From assembly GCA_018674495.1 (NCBI GenBank), contig JABHAA010000108.1, positions 1 to 64,000 of the forward strand: DNA of 64,000 nucleotides, in the 5' to 3' direction. Under the pieces are notes generated by a model. It had not been told where the DNA came from and did no database searches. It saw only the letters and a list, made by a program, of their open reading frames with translations. Made by a program: the position numbers and the translations under genes. Numbering within the stretch: position 1 is the first letter of the stretch; each line of letters opens with the position of its first letter. The stretch comes from Rhodospirillaceae bacterium. GTDB taxonomy: Bacteria > Pseudomonadota > Alphaproteobacteria > Rhodospirillales > UBA2165. Positions 44,306-53,098 of this stretch are shown in pieces.

Positions 44306-45554
44306 CGCCGTATTTCTTTTTGTTATCTTACCCGCGCTGATGGGCGGGACGGCCCTGGCCGCTGAAAAACCGGCCGCCGGGATCGGCAAGCGGCTCCAAG
44401 ACGTGGAACGGGCCATTGACCAGGGCAAAAAAAAATCCCAGGCGCTCAAGAAGCAAGCCGATGCGTTGCGGGCGAAGCTGACCGGCGTCAACCGCAAGAA
44501 GGTCGCGCTGGCCCAAGACATCCAGGGCCTGGAAACCGAAATGAACGATCTCGAACGGGAGATCGCGGAACTTAACGGCGCCGAAGAAGAGAAGGAAACC
44601 TTGCTGGCCTCGCGGCGCCGCCAGTTCGCCCATTTGCTGGCCGCCTTGCAAAGATTGTCGCGCCTGCCGCCGGAAGCGGTCATCGCCTATCCGGACCGGC
44701 CCGCCAATCTGGTGCGCGCCGCGATTCTCCTTCGCACCACATTGCCCCGGGTCGAAGGCCAGGCGGCCCGACTTCGCGAAGATTTGATCGCCCTCGACGC
44801 GACCCGCGGTCAGATCGCCGAACAACGCGCAAAACTGGCCGCCGCCGCCGCCCGCATCGATGATTATCGGAGCGATCTGGAAAAGGCGTTTCGCCAAACC
44901 AAGGCCGCCCGGCGCCATACGTTGGCCGCCCGACAGGTGGAAGGGGCGCGGCTAAAGCGGCTGACCGAGGAAGCCGGCAGCCTTCGGGAATTGTTCAAAA
45001 AACTCGAATCGGAACGCCGGAAACGCGCGGCCCTACGCAAAAAAACCATTGAAAATCAAAAACTTAAAGAAAAAAATACGGACCACCCCTTGAGCCTCGA
45101 TCCAAAGAGCCGGGTGGCGGCACTTGCGTCGTTTGAGATCAGGCCCATATCTAAAGCACGCGGCAGGCTGGCCTTTCCGGCGGTTGGCACCGTCAAAGGC
45201 CGCTATGGCGGCGCCGTCAGACGCGGCATCCGGCGCAAGGGTCTTGTCGTTGCCACCCGCGCTGAGGCACAAGTTGTGGCGCCCTATGACGGCAAGGTTG
45301 TCTTCGCCGGAACGTTCCGGGGATACGGGCTGCTCTTGATAATCGAACACAGCGAGGGATATCATAGTCTTCTGTCCGGCTTGGCGCGTATAGACGCCAT
45401 CATCGGACAATCACTTCTCTCGGGCGAGCCGGTCGGAAAGATGGGTAACTTGGGTGCCGGACGCGAACAACTTTATGTCGAGTTGCGGCAAAACGGAACG
45501 CCGATCAATCCCATGCCGTGGATGACGGCGCAAAAAGGTAAGGTAAGAAGATGA
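44292..45554 (+). CDS. EnvC-like murein hydrolase activator (degenerate M23)
   Basis: A 420-aa secreted protein. The signal peptide (residues 1-24, ending LAA-AEKPA) precedes a long coiled coil (about 30-265, rich in Lys/Glu/Gln) and a C-terminal M23/LytM domain from about 290. The zinc-binding His/Asp set of active LytM enzymes is not complete (IIEHSEGYHSLLSGL lacks the HxH pattern), as in EnvC, so it most likely activates amidases at the division site. It overlaps gpmI and the next gene, ctpA, by a few nt (ATGA). Confidence 0.88.
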   Translation: MRPASAVFLFVILPALMGGTALAAEKPAAGIGKRLQDVERAIDQGKKKSQALKKQADALRAKLTGVNRKKVALAQDIQGLETEMNDLEREIAELNGAEEEKETLLASRRRQFAHLLAALQRLSRLPPEAVIAYPDRPANLVRAAILLRTTLPRVEGQAARLREDLIALDATRGQIAEQRAKLAAAAARIDDYRSDLEKAFRQTKAARRHTLAARQVEGARLKRLTEEAGSLRELFKKLESERRKRAALRKKTIENQKLKEKNTDHPLSLDPKSRVAALASFEIRPISKARGRLAFPAVGTVKGRYGGAVRRGIRRKGLVVATRAEAQVVAPYDGKVVFAGTFRGYGLLLIIEHSEGYHSLLSGLARIDAIIGQSLLSGEPVGKMGNLGAGREQLYVELRQNGTPINPMPWMTAQKGKVRR

Positions 45555-46849
45555 AAAAATCGATTTTAACATTGGTGATCGCGGCCGCGTTTCTGTTGAC
45601 CATTCCCGCCGCCGCCGACGCCGCCGAAAAGAAAAAAGAAGCCGACACCTACCGGCTTTTAAATCTGTTTGGCGATGTGTTTGAGCGGGTCCGCTCTTCT
45701 TATGTGGAAGAGGTGTCCGACGAAGACCTGATCGAAGCAGCCATCGCCGGCATGCTGACTTCCCTCGATCCCCATTCCAGCTTCCTGAACGCCAAGAACT
45801 TCAAGGACATGCAGGTGCAGACGCGCGGCAAGTTCGGCGGCCTCGGCATTGAAGTCACCATGGAGAACGGCTTGATCAAGGTGGTCTCGCCCATCGATGA
45901 TACGCCGGCGCACCGCTCCGGTCTGCAACCGGGCGACCTGATCACCCATCTGGACGGCAAGCGCGTGCTCGGCCTGACCCTGGCGCAATCGGTCGAATTG
46001 ATGCGCGGCAAGGTCGGCACCGATATTAAATTGACCGTCCGCCGCGCCAAGAAGCCGGCCTTCGACGTCAACATCACGCGCGCCATCATCCCGCTGCGCA
46101 CGGTGCGCTCGCACCTGGAAGGCGATATCGCCTATGTGCGTATTTCCTCGTTCAGCCAGCCGACCAATGACGGCCTCAAGCGAGCCATGAAGAAAATGAA
46201 AAAGAAGGCCGGCGATAAATTCAAGGGCGTGATCCTGGATTTGCGCAACAATCCGGGCGGGCTGCTGGATCAGGCGGTAGCGGTGTCGGACGCCTTTCTT
46301 GACCGCGGCGAGATTGTGTCGACGCGCCCGCGCAACAAGGAAAGCCATCAGCGCTTCAACGCCAAACCGGGCGACCTGGCCGACGGCAAGCCCCTGATCG
46401 TGCTGATAAACGGCGGCTCGGCGAGCGCCTCTGAAATCGTCGCCGGCGCCTTGCAGGACCACAAAAGGGCGATCATCCTCGGCTCGCAATCCTTCGGCAA
46501 GGGATCGGTGCAGACCATCCTACCGCTGGGACCGCACGGCGCCATGCGTCTGACCACGGCGCTCTATTTCACGCCGTCGGGCAAGTCCATCCAGAAGGTC
46601 GGCATCAAGCCTGATATCGCGGTTCAACAGGCGCGCATCGAAGCCATTCAGTCGAGCCGCCGGCAAAGCCGCGAATCGGATTTGCGCGGCGCCCTCGACC
46701 AGCGCAACAACAACGGTGCCGGCAAATCGGACAACAAGACCGATCCCGGCAAGGCCCGGGACCAAGATACGCCACTGGATTTCCAGCTACAACGGGCCCT
46801 GGATCTGTTGCGCGGCGTCGATCTTTTCACCAAACGGTTAAAAGGCTAG
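45551..46849 (+). CDS. ctpA: S41-family C-terminal processing peptidase CtpA
   Basis: A 432-aa periplasmic protease with an N-terminal signal sequence (about residues 1-24). Domains: S41 N-terminal part, PDZ at about 85-165 (KFGGLGIEVTMENGLIK, SGLQPGDLITHLDG), then the catalytic core with LRNNPGGLLDQAV, Ser in NGGSASASEIVAGAL (about residue 298) and Lys in SQSFGKGSVQT (about 322), the Ser-Lys dyad. It trims or degrades cell-envelope proteins. It is coupled to the EnvC-like gene by a 4-nt overlap. Confidence 0.93.
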   Translation: MKKSILTLVIAAAFLLTIPAAADAAEKKKEADTYRLLNLFGDVFERVRSSYVEEVSDEDLIEAAIAGMLTSLDPHSSFLNAKNFKDMQVQTRGKFGGLGIEVTMENGLIKVVSPIDDTPAHRSGLQPGDLITHLDGKRVLGLTLAQSVELMRGKVGTDIKLTVRRAKKPAFDVNITRAIIPLRTVRSHLEGDIAYVRISSFSQPTNDGLKRAMKKMKKKAGDKFKGVILDLRNNPGGLLDQAVAVSDAFLDRGEIVSTRPRNKESHQRFNAKPGDLADGKPLIVLINGGSASASEIVAGALQDHKRAIILGSQSFGKGSVQTILPLGPHGAMRLTTALYFTPSGKSIQKVGIKPDIAVQQARIEAIQSSRRQSRESDLRGALDQRNNNGAGKSDNKTDPGKARDQDTPLDFQLQRALDLLRGVDLFTKRLKG

Positions 46850-46864
46850 TTCGGACTAACGCTG

Positions 46865-48502
46865 ATGGCGGATGATGAGGCCGACGACGAGCTGGACGAC
46901 GAGGCGCTGGACGGCGACGCGTTGGTCGGCGAAGACGGCGACGATGCAGACTCCGGCGACGACTTCGACGGCGATGATGATGATGATGATGACGCCGACG
47001 ATGACGATGATGACGACGATGATGATTCCGATGACGATGATTTCGGCGGCGACTTCGACGACGACTTCGACGACGACTTCGACGATGACGACGAAGAGGG
47101 CGGAGGCGGAGGCGGCAAGAAGAAAATAATCATCATCGCGGCGGCGGCTATTGTCGTGCTTGGCGGGGCCGCCGGCGGAGCGATGATGCTCATGGGCGGA
47201 GGCGATGATAGCGGCGGCGGCGAAACCAATCATGCAACCAATGCCGATCCAAACATACCCCTGGTCACCATGGCCATTCCGCCCAAGCGGCGGCTGAAGA
47301 TCACCGACGAAAGCAAGCCAAAATTCGGCGCCCGCAAAGGCGGCGTACGGAAAAAGCTGAAAGCCCGGCCCGACCCAAAACCCGGCTTGACCCCGCCAGC
47401 CACAGGCGGGCACGCCCCAGGAAATGAGAGCGGTCCCGCTCCCAAGCCTGCGGGCGAGCACGCACCCAAGGCGGCGGCGGGCGGCGCGCCGGAACAGGCC
47501 GCCGCACCGCCTAGGGCAGCCGCCGGCCATGGCGCCGAAGAAGCGCCCCGGGAGCCGGCCAAACCGGCGTCCACCGGCGTCCGCCGCACCCCCGGCAAGG
47601 GCGTGATCACACCGTCGGTAACGGCGGTCGCGTTTCGCGGTATTGCATTGCAGCCGCGCGGCAAATCCTTGAAGGGCGTCAATTCGGAAATGGTCGAAAG
47701 TACCGCGACCGGGCTGCTGCCGAAAAAAACATCGCGCGGCGGCTCTCCCTGGCAGGAATATTCGCGCCCCTTCAACAAGGACGTCAAACGTCCGCGCATC
47801 GCAATTATCCTGCGCGGTATCGGGCTCAGCCGCGCCGCCACCCTGGCTGCCATCAATCAATTGCCCGGCGGCGTCACCCTGGCCTTCAGCCCCTACACCA
47901 CAAATATTGGCGACTGGATGGGGATGGCGCGCTCGGCGGGGCACGAGACGCTGATCGACTTGCCCATGGAGCCCAACGACTTCCCGGTCTCCGATCCGGG
48001 TCCGATGGCTATGCTGACCGAGTTGGAAGCCGCCGATAACATAAACCGCCTGCAACGCCTGCTGGGTCTGGCGCCGGGATTTGTCGGCGTCTTCCAGGTC
48101 ATGGGATCAAAATTCGCGGCCTCCGAGCAGGCTTTGACCCCGGTCCTCGGCGAGTTGGCAAAACGCGGGCTCCTCTATGTGGACAACGGCATCCCCAAGG
48201 GCGGGCTCAGCCTCAAGGTAGCCAAATCCTTGGCCCTGCCCCGAACCAGTGTCGCCCTTACCCTTGACGAGACCCCATCCGCCGCCGCCATCAACGGCCG
48301 CCTGATACAACTGGAAAAACAGGCGCGCGCCCGAAAATCCGCGGTCGGCGTTGCCGAGCCCTATCCGGTTACCATCCGGCGTCTGGCCGAATGGGCGAAG
48401 TCGCTGGACTTCAAGGAGTTGGCCCTAGCGCCGGTGTCCGCCGTGGTGCGCATCGATGGTGCGCCAAAAAAGCCGGCCGACGCGGAGGAGACCAAGAAAT
48501 GA
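46865..48502 (+). CDS. Divergent polysaccharide deacetylase with Asp-rich N-terminus
   Basis: A 545-aa membrane-anchored protein. Residues 1-78 are extraordinarily acidic, about 47 Asp including runs of seven and ten. A Gly/Lys linker and one hydrophobic helix (IIIIAAAAIVVLGGAAGG, about 89-106) follow, then a Pro/Ala/Lys-rich linker and a YibQ-type divergent deacetylase domain (about 300-525: PRIAIILRGIGLSRA, SPYTTNIGDWMGMARSAGHE, VFQVMGSKFA, LLYVDNG). The topology puts the acidic tail inside and the domain in the periplasm. Order after ctpA is normal for alphaproteobacteria. The acidic tail is unusual; its repetitive DNA is prone to slippage. Confidence 0.83.
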   Translation: MADDEADDELDDEALDGDALVGEDGDDADSGDDFDGDDDDDDDADDDDDDDDDDSDDDDFGGDFDDDFDDDFDDDDEEGGGGGGKKKIIIIAAAAIVVLGGAAGGAMMLMGGGDDSGGGETNHATNADPNIPLVTMAIPPKRRLKITDESKPKFGARKGGVRKKLKARPDPKPGLTPPATGGHAPGNESGPAPKPAGEHAPKAAAGGAPEQAAAPPRAAAGHGAEEAPREPAKPASTGVRRTPGKGVITPSVTAVAFRGIALQPRGKSLKGVNSEMVESTATGLLPKKTSRGGSPWQEYSRPFNKDVKRPRIAIILRGIGLSRAATLAAINQLPGGVTLAFSPYTTNIGDWMGMARSAGHETLIDLPMEPNDFPVSDPGPMAMLTELEAADNINRLQRLLGLAPGFVGVFQVMGSKFAASEQALTPVLGELAKRGLLYVDNGIPKGGLSLKVAKSLALPRTSVALTLDETPSAAAINGRLIQLEKQARARKSAVGVAEPYPVTIRRLAEWAKSLDFKELALAPVSAVVRIDGAPKKPADAEETKK

Positions 48503-48528
48503 TACCGCGCGGCTTACCGCTCTAGCCC

Positions 48529-49020
48529 ATGGGTCCCGTTCAAGCCTCGGAGCTTCCCTATCGGCCCTGCGTCGGTATCTTCCTGATCAACGACGCGGGC
48601 AAGGTTTTGGTTGGCCGGCGCATCGGCGCAGAGGCCGACGCCTGGCAAATGCCCCAGGGCGGCATCGATGCAGGCGAGGAACCCGCCGAGGCGGCATTGC
48701 GCGAGCTTGAAGAAGAGACCGGCACTTCCAGTGCCCGCATCATTGGCGAGGCCGCCGAGTGGGTACGCTACGATCTGCCCAACGAGATGATCGGCAAGAT
48801 ATGGCAAGGGCGCTACCGGGGGCAGAGGCAGAAATGGTTTGCCTTGCGTTTTCTGGGCACCGACGACGAGATCAACCCAGCCGGCGTCGCCCACCCGGAA
48901 TTCGATGGCTGGCAATGGATGGACGCCGGCGATCTGGTTGCCAACGTGGTGGCGTTCAAGCGCGAAATATACGCCATGATTGTAGACGAATTCGCGCCGC
49001 TTTTGGTGAGACGGAAATAG
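48529..49020 (+). CDS. rppH: RNA pyrophosphohydrolase RppH (Nudix)
   Basis: A 163-aa Nudix hydrolase removing pyrophosphate from 5' ends of mRNA and starting decay. The complete Nudix box GGIDAGEEPAEAALRELEEETG lies at about residues 44-65; YRPCVGIFLINDAGKVLVGRRIG and WQMPQGG precede it and WRGRYRGQRQKWF-like RYRGQRQKWFALRF follows, as in RppH. It starts 26 nt after the deacetylase gene and is closed by a clear terminator. Confidence 0.93.
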   Translation: MGPVQASELPYRPCVGIFLINDAGKVLVGRRIGAEADAWQMPQGGIDAGEEPAEAALRELEEETGTSSARIIGEAAEWVRYDLPNEMIGKIWQGRYRGQRQKWFALRFLGTDDEINPAGVAHPEFDGWQWMDAGDLVANVVAFKREIYAMIVDEFAPLLVRRK

Positions 49021-49032
49021 CCTGGGAGAAAT

Positions 49033-49062
49033 CGGTTTTTTGGCAAAAAACCGTTATTTTTT
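49033..49062 (+). terminator. Rho-independent terminator after rppH
   Basis: CGGTTTTTT (49033-49041) pairs with AAAAAACCG (49045-49053) around GGC, followed by TTATTTTTT (49054-49062). It lies 12 nt past the rppH stop and ends the gpmI-envC-ctpA-deacetylase-rppH run. Confidence 0.85.
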
Positions 49063-49305
49063 AAAATTTTAGGCGTATTTTCTCCCTGGAAAATTCTTGT
49101 GATAGACGGTTTGCGGGCCACCATAGTCTGTGTTATGAATTTTGCAGTTTCAGCCACCGAATCTGGAGCTTAATTTTAGAGATTTTCCGAAATAACCGTA
49201 GTGAAATGTGCCTTGCGCCAAGCCTTTAAAACTTGGCAAGCACTTAGACATTCAGCTCCTGTCTGGTCACAAATCAGGTAAGAGCTGAGCGAGGAGTATG
49301 CGAGC
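49063..49305 (+). promoter_or_regulatory. korAB leader region with two hairpins
   Basis: No gene is seen here. The stretch is AT-rich up to about 49200, then holds GCCAAG (49217-49222) pairing with CTTGGC (49232-49237), and TCAGCTC (49252-49258) pairing with GAGCTGA (49282-49288). The second hairpin ends 2 nt before the SD GAGGAG (49291-49296) of korA, so folding could influence ribosome access. No known riboswitch class is recognisable. Confidence 0.4.
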
Positions 49306-51183
49306 ATGGAGGGCAGTCAGGCAGCCGGAATGAGCAAGGCCCGGCGCGAAGAAGTAGATGATGTGGTGATCCGCTTTGCCGGTGATTCCGGTGACGGCAT
49401 CCAAATCACCGGCAGCCAATTTACACTGACCACGGCGCTGGCCGGAAACGATCTGGCGACGTTTCCCGATTTCCCGGCCGAGATCAGGGCGCCCGCCGGC
49501 ACCACTTTCGGTGTCTCGGCCTTTCAAATTCATTTCGGCTCCCGCGACATCAAGACCGCCGGCGATGCCCCAGACGTGCTGGTGGTGTTGAACCCGGCGG
49601 CGTTGAAGGTCAATCTCGGCGATCTGGTTTCCGGCGGCATGATCATCGCCGACACCGGCGCCTTCACCGACCGCAACCTCAAAAAAGCCGGCTTCGATGC
49701 CAATCCGGTCGATGACGGTACGCTAGATGGCTATCAGGTGGTCGCCGTCGATATCACGGCGCTGACCCTGGAAGCGGTCAAGCCGCACGGCCTGTCGCAA
49801 AAAGAGGCGGCGCGCTGCAAAAACATGTGGTCGCTAGGCTTGGTCTATTGGATCTATGACCGAGACCGCGATCCATCGGCGGCCTGGCTCAATCAGCGTT
49901 TTGCCGACCGCAAGGAAATTGCGGATTCCAACATCGCCGCCATCAATGCCGGCCACGCCTATGGCGAAACCATGGAAGTGTCGGCGGGCAAAGTACATGC
50001 CTATTCGGTGGCGCCCGCCAAGATCGCGCCAGGCCTCTACCGCACCGTCACCGGGATCGAAGCGTTGTCCTGGGGCATCATCGCCGGCGCCGGCTTTGCC
50101 GGGCTTCGAACCACCTTCGCCGGCTATCCGATCACCCCGGCCTCGGCGATCCTGCATACCCTTTCCAAGATGAAGCAGTTCGATGTAACCACCTTCCAGG
50201 CTGAGGACGAGATCGCCGCCGCCGGCGCCGCTATCGGCGCCGCCTATGCCGGCAATTTGGGTGTCACGGCATCCTCCGGCCCCGGCATTGCCTTGAAGAT
50301 GGAGGCTATCGGGTTGGCCATTTCGGTCGAGCTGCCGCTGATTATCATCAACGTGCAGCGCGCCGGCCCGTCCACTGGCCTGCCCACCAAGACCGAACAA
50401 TCGGATCTCTATCAGGCCGTCTATGGCCGCAACGCCGATGCGCCGCTGGTGGTACTGGCGGCGCGCTCGCCGTCCGACAGTTTCGATGTCGCCATCGAAG
50501 CGGTGCGTCTAGCGACCCAGTTCATGACCCCGGTCATGGTGCTCGCGGACGGCTATATCGCGAACGCGTCAGAGCCCTGGAAAATCCCCGATGTGGACGC
50601 TTACGATAAATTCCCGGTCCATTTCCACACTGATGTCGAGGGGTTCCATCCGTTTATGCGCGATGAAAAAACCCTGGCGCGCGCATGGGCCATACCGGGC
50701 ACACCGGGGCTGGAGCACCGCATCGGCGGCATTGAGAAATCCAGCACCACCGGAAACATCTCCTACGATGCCGAGAACCATCAAGTGATGACCGATCTTC
50801 GCAAAGAAAAGATCGATGGTATCGCCAAATTCATCCCGGACCAGGATGTGGCCCTTGGTGACGACAAGGGCGGCATCGCGGTTGTCGGCTGGGGCTCCAC
50901 CTACGGCCCCATAAACCGCGCTGTGCAGTTATTGCGCACCCAGAAAGCCAAGGTGTCGCACATCCATTTGCGTCATATCTGGCCCTTGCCGCCAAATTTG
51001 GGCGATCTATTGCGCGGCTATGATAAAATTCTGGTGCCGGAAATGAATACCGGCCAATTGACCACCGTTTTGCGCGACCAATACCTGGTTCCTGCCGAGA
51101 GCTTGAGCAAGGTATCTGGTATGCCGTTTAAGGTCACCGAGATCGAGGACGCCATCCGTGACCGCTTGGAGACAAAAAAATGA
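49306..51183 (+). CDS. korA: 2-oxoacid:ferredoxin oxidoreductase, fused gamma-alpha subunit
   Basis: A 625-aa subunit of 2-oxoglutarate:ferredoxin oxidoreductase type. The gamma domain comes first (about residues 15-200: VVIRFAGDSGDGIQITGSQF, PAEIRAPAGTTFGVSAFQI), then the alpha/pyrimidine-binding domain (YRTVTGIEALSWGIIAGAGFAG, FAGYPITPASAIL, TASSGPGIALKMEAIGLA). With KorB it cleaves 2-oxoglutarate to succinyl-CoA and CO2, reducing ferredoxin, or runs in reverse. GAGGAG is 9 nt before ATG 49306. It overlaps korB by 4 nt. Confidence 0.9.
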   Translation: MEGSQAAGMSKARREEVDDVVIRFAGDSGDGIQITGSQFTLTTALAGNDLATFPDFPAEIRAPAGTTFGVSAFQIHFGSRDIKTAGDAPDVLVVLNPAALKVNLGDLVSGGMIIADTGAFTDRNLKKAGFDANPVDDGTLDGYQVVAVDITALTLEAVKPHGLSQKEAARCKNMWSLGLVYWIYDRDRDPSAAWLNQRFADRKEIADSNIAAINAGHAYGETMEVSAGKVHAYSVAPAKIAPGLYRTVTGIEALSWGIIAGAGFAGLRTTFAGYPITPASAILHTLSKMKQFDVTTFQAEDEIAAAGAAIGAAYAGNLGVTASSGPGIALKMEAIGLAISVELPLIIINVQRAGPSTGLPTKTEQSDLYQAVYGRNADAPLVVLAARSPSDSFDVAIEAVRLATQFMTPVMVLADGYIANASEPWKIPDVDAYDKFPVHFHTDVEGFHPFMRDEKTLARAWAIPGTPGLEHRIGGIEKSSTTGNISYDAENHQVMTDLRKEKIDGIAKFIPDQDVALGDDKGGIAVVGWGSTYGPINRAVQLLRTQKAKVSHIHLRHIWPLPPNLGDLLRGYDKILVPEMNTGQLTTVLRDQYLVPAESLSKVSGMPFKVTEIEDAIRDRLETKK

Positions 51184-52205
51184 ACGTGACCACGCGGCCC
51201 GAAAAACTAACGCCCAAGGATTATGCATCCGATCAGGAAGTGCGCTGGTGCCCCGGCTGCGGCGATTACGCCATTGTCCGCGCCATGCAGTCGGCGCTGG
51301 CGGAGATGCAGGCGCCGCTGGAAAAGACGGTGTTTATTTCCGGCATCGGCTGCGCCGCGCGGTTTCCCTATTACATGTCCACCTATGGCTTCCACACCAT
51401 CCACGGCCGCGCCGCGGCAATCGCGACCGGCACCAAGATCGCCAACCCGGAGTTGGATATTTGGGTTATTTCCGGCGATGGCGATTCGCTGTCCATCGGC
51501 GGCAACCATCTGATGCATGTATTGCGGCGCAATGTTGATCTGCAATATATCCTGTTCAACAACGAAATCTATGGCCTAACCAAGGGCCAGTATTCGCCGA
51601 CCAGCCGCGTCGGCACGCGCTCGCCCTCGACCCCGGCTGGCTCCATTGATGCGCCGGTATCACCGACCGAGTTTGCCATCGGCTGCGGCGCCCGCTTCGT
51701 TGCCCGCGGCATCGATTCGCAGCTCAAACAGCTGCCGCAATTGTTCATGCGCGCCAAGAAACATAAGGGCGCCTCGTTCGTCGAGGTGTTGCAGAACTGC
51801 ATTGTCTATGCCGACGGCATCTATGCCGACTTCACACAAAAATCTATGGTTGAGGAAAAGCAAATCGCCGTGGAACACGGCAAGCCGCTTTTGTTCGGCA
51901 AGGACCGCACCAAGGGCATCCGCCTCAAGCCCGGCCGCATGGAGGTCGAGGTGGTGACCGTCGGCGCCGGCGGCATCGAGGAAAAAGACATCCTGGTCCA
52001 TGATGAGACCAACAAGATGATGGCCCACTTGCTGGCCTCCATGGAATCGCCCGAATTTCCGGTGGCTGTCGGCGTCCTTTATTGCGAGCCTGGCCCGACC
52101 TATGACGAAGGCGTCTATCATCAGCTCGACGAAGCCATCGCCGCCCAGCCGAAGGCGAGCATGAATGATTTGTTGCGCGCCGGATCAACCTGGACGGTCG
52201 AATAA
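51180..52205 (+). CDS. korB: 2-oxoacid:ferredoxin oxidoreductase, beta subunit
   Basis: A 341-aa thiamine-diphosphate subunit. Cys residues for the 4Fe-4S cluster are in EVRWCPGCGDYAI (near 20) and GIGCAARFPYY (about 58), with a further Cys later (LQNCIVYADG). The ThDP motif is ISGDGDSLSIGGNHLMHVLRRN with NNEIYGLTKGQ. It is coupled to korA by ATGA. No separate delta ferredoxin subunit is present, as in two-subunit Kor enzymes. The pair could replace or complement 2-oxoglutarate dehydrogenase. Confidence 0.9.
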   Translation: MNVTTRPEKLTPKDYASDQEVRWCPGCGDYAIVRAMQSALAEMQAPLEKTVFISGIGCAARFPYYMSTYGFHTIHGRAAAIATGTKIANPELDIWVISGDGDSLSIGGNHLMHVLRRNVDLQYILFNNEIYGLTKGQYSPTSRVGTRSPSTPAGSIDAPVSPTEFAIGCGARFVARGIDSQLKQLPQLFMRAKKHKGASFVEVLQNCIVYADGIYADFTQKSMVEEKQIAVEHGKPLLFGKDRTKGIRLKPGRMEVEVVTVGAGGIEEKDILVHDETNKMMAHLLASMESPEFPVAVGVLYCEPGPTYDEGVYHQLDEAIAAQPKASMNDLLRAGSTWTVE

Positions 52206-52244
52206 GGCCCGATTGGGGCGCCAAAAAAACGCGGGTAATATTAT

Positions 52245-53081
52245 ATGCCTGGACCACATCGCCGCTTTGGCCTCTACACCGTATTCGCCGCACTTTTGGT
52301 GGCGATGCTGGCTTGGATGGGGCCGGCGGCGGCGGCGGAGAATTCCGGCGGGCTACAGCCCGGCGATGAGTTCCGCGACTGCCCGCTTTGCCCCGAAATG
52401 GTCGTCATCCCCGCCGGCAAGTTCATCATGGGCTCGAAAAAAGGGCGCAAGCGGGAATTGCCGCAGCACCGGGTGCGCATCCCCAAGCCGCTGGCCATTG
52501 GCCGCTTCGAAGTTACTTTCAGTGAGTTCGATGCCTGCTTTGCCGCCGGCGGATGCAAGAAAAAACCGTTCGACAGGGGCTGGGGGCGCGGCAAGCGGCC
52601 GGTGATGAATGTTCTGATCGGCGATATCGCCGAATATGCCGCCTGGCTCTCGAAAAAATCCGGCGCCCGTTACCGTTTACCGACCGAGGCGGAATGGGAA
52701 TACGCGGCCCGCGCCGGCACCAGTTCGGGATATTGGTGGGGCGATCAGATGCGCGCCGGCGCCGCCAACTGCCGGAAATGCGGCACCCACTGGAGTGGCC
52801 AAAAAACCGCGCCGGTGGGCCGGTTCGAGGCAAATCCCTGGGGTATTTATGATATGCACGGCAACGTGCTGGAGATCACCTCCGACTGCTGGAACACATC
52901 TCACGTCAATGCCCCCGGCGACGGCACCGGGCGCATCGACGGCGATTGCAAAAGCCGGGTGGTCAAGTCGGGCGCCTGGTATTATCTGCCAAAGGTATCG
53001 CGCTCGTCATCCCGGGTGCGCAACGATGTGCGCATCATCAGCTATTTCATCGGTTTCCGGCTGGTCCGGGAAATGGACTAG
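52245..53081 (+). CDS. Secreted formylglycine-generating-enzyme-fold (SUMF1) protein
   Basis: A 278-aa protein with a signal sequence (about residues 1-30, ending AAAAENS). The FGE-sulfatase/C-type-lectin-like fold is clear: MVVIPAGKFIMGSKKGRKRE, PLAIGRFEVTFSEFDACF, YRLPTEAEWEYAARAGTSSGYWWG, NPWGIYDMHGNVLEIT and FIGFRLVREMD. The Cys pair needed for true formylglycine generation is not evident in the usual C-terminal position, and no sulfatase is adjacent, so it may be a non-enzymatic member. The end is 17 nt from the convergent hypothetical gene. Confidence 0.83.
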   Translation: MPGPHRRFGLYTVFAALLVAMLAWMGPAAAAENSGGLQPGDEFRDCPLCPEMVVIPAGKFIMGSKKGRKRELPQHRVRIPKPLAIGRFEVTFSEFDACFAAGGCKKKPFDRGWGRGKRPVMNVLIGDIAEYAAWLSKKSGARYRLPTEAEWEYAARAGTSSGYWWGDQMRAGAANCRKCGTHWSGQKTAPVGRFEANPWGIYDMHGNVLEITSDCWNTSHVNAPGDGTGRIDGDCKSRVVKSGAWYYLPKVSRSSSRVRNDVRIISYFIGFRLVREMD

Positions 53082-53098
53082 CGTGCAGCTTCAGGCTT

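Noticed and set aside
46846..47229. Minus-strand open frame encoding long Ser runs
   Set aside because: It is the mirror of the Asp-rich coding sequence (GAC/GAT repeats read backwards) and has no independent support.
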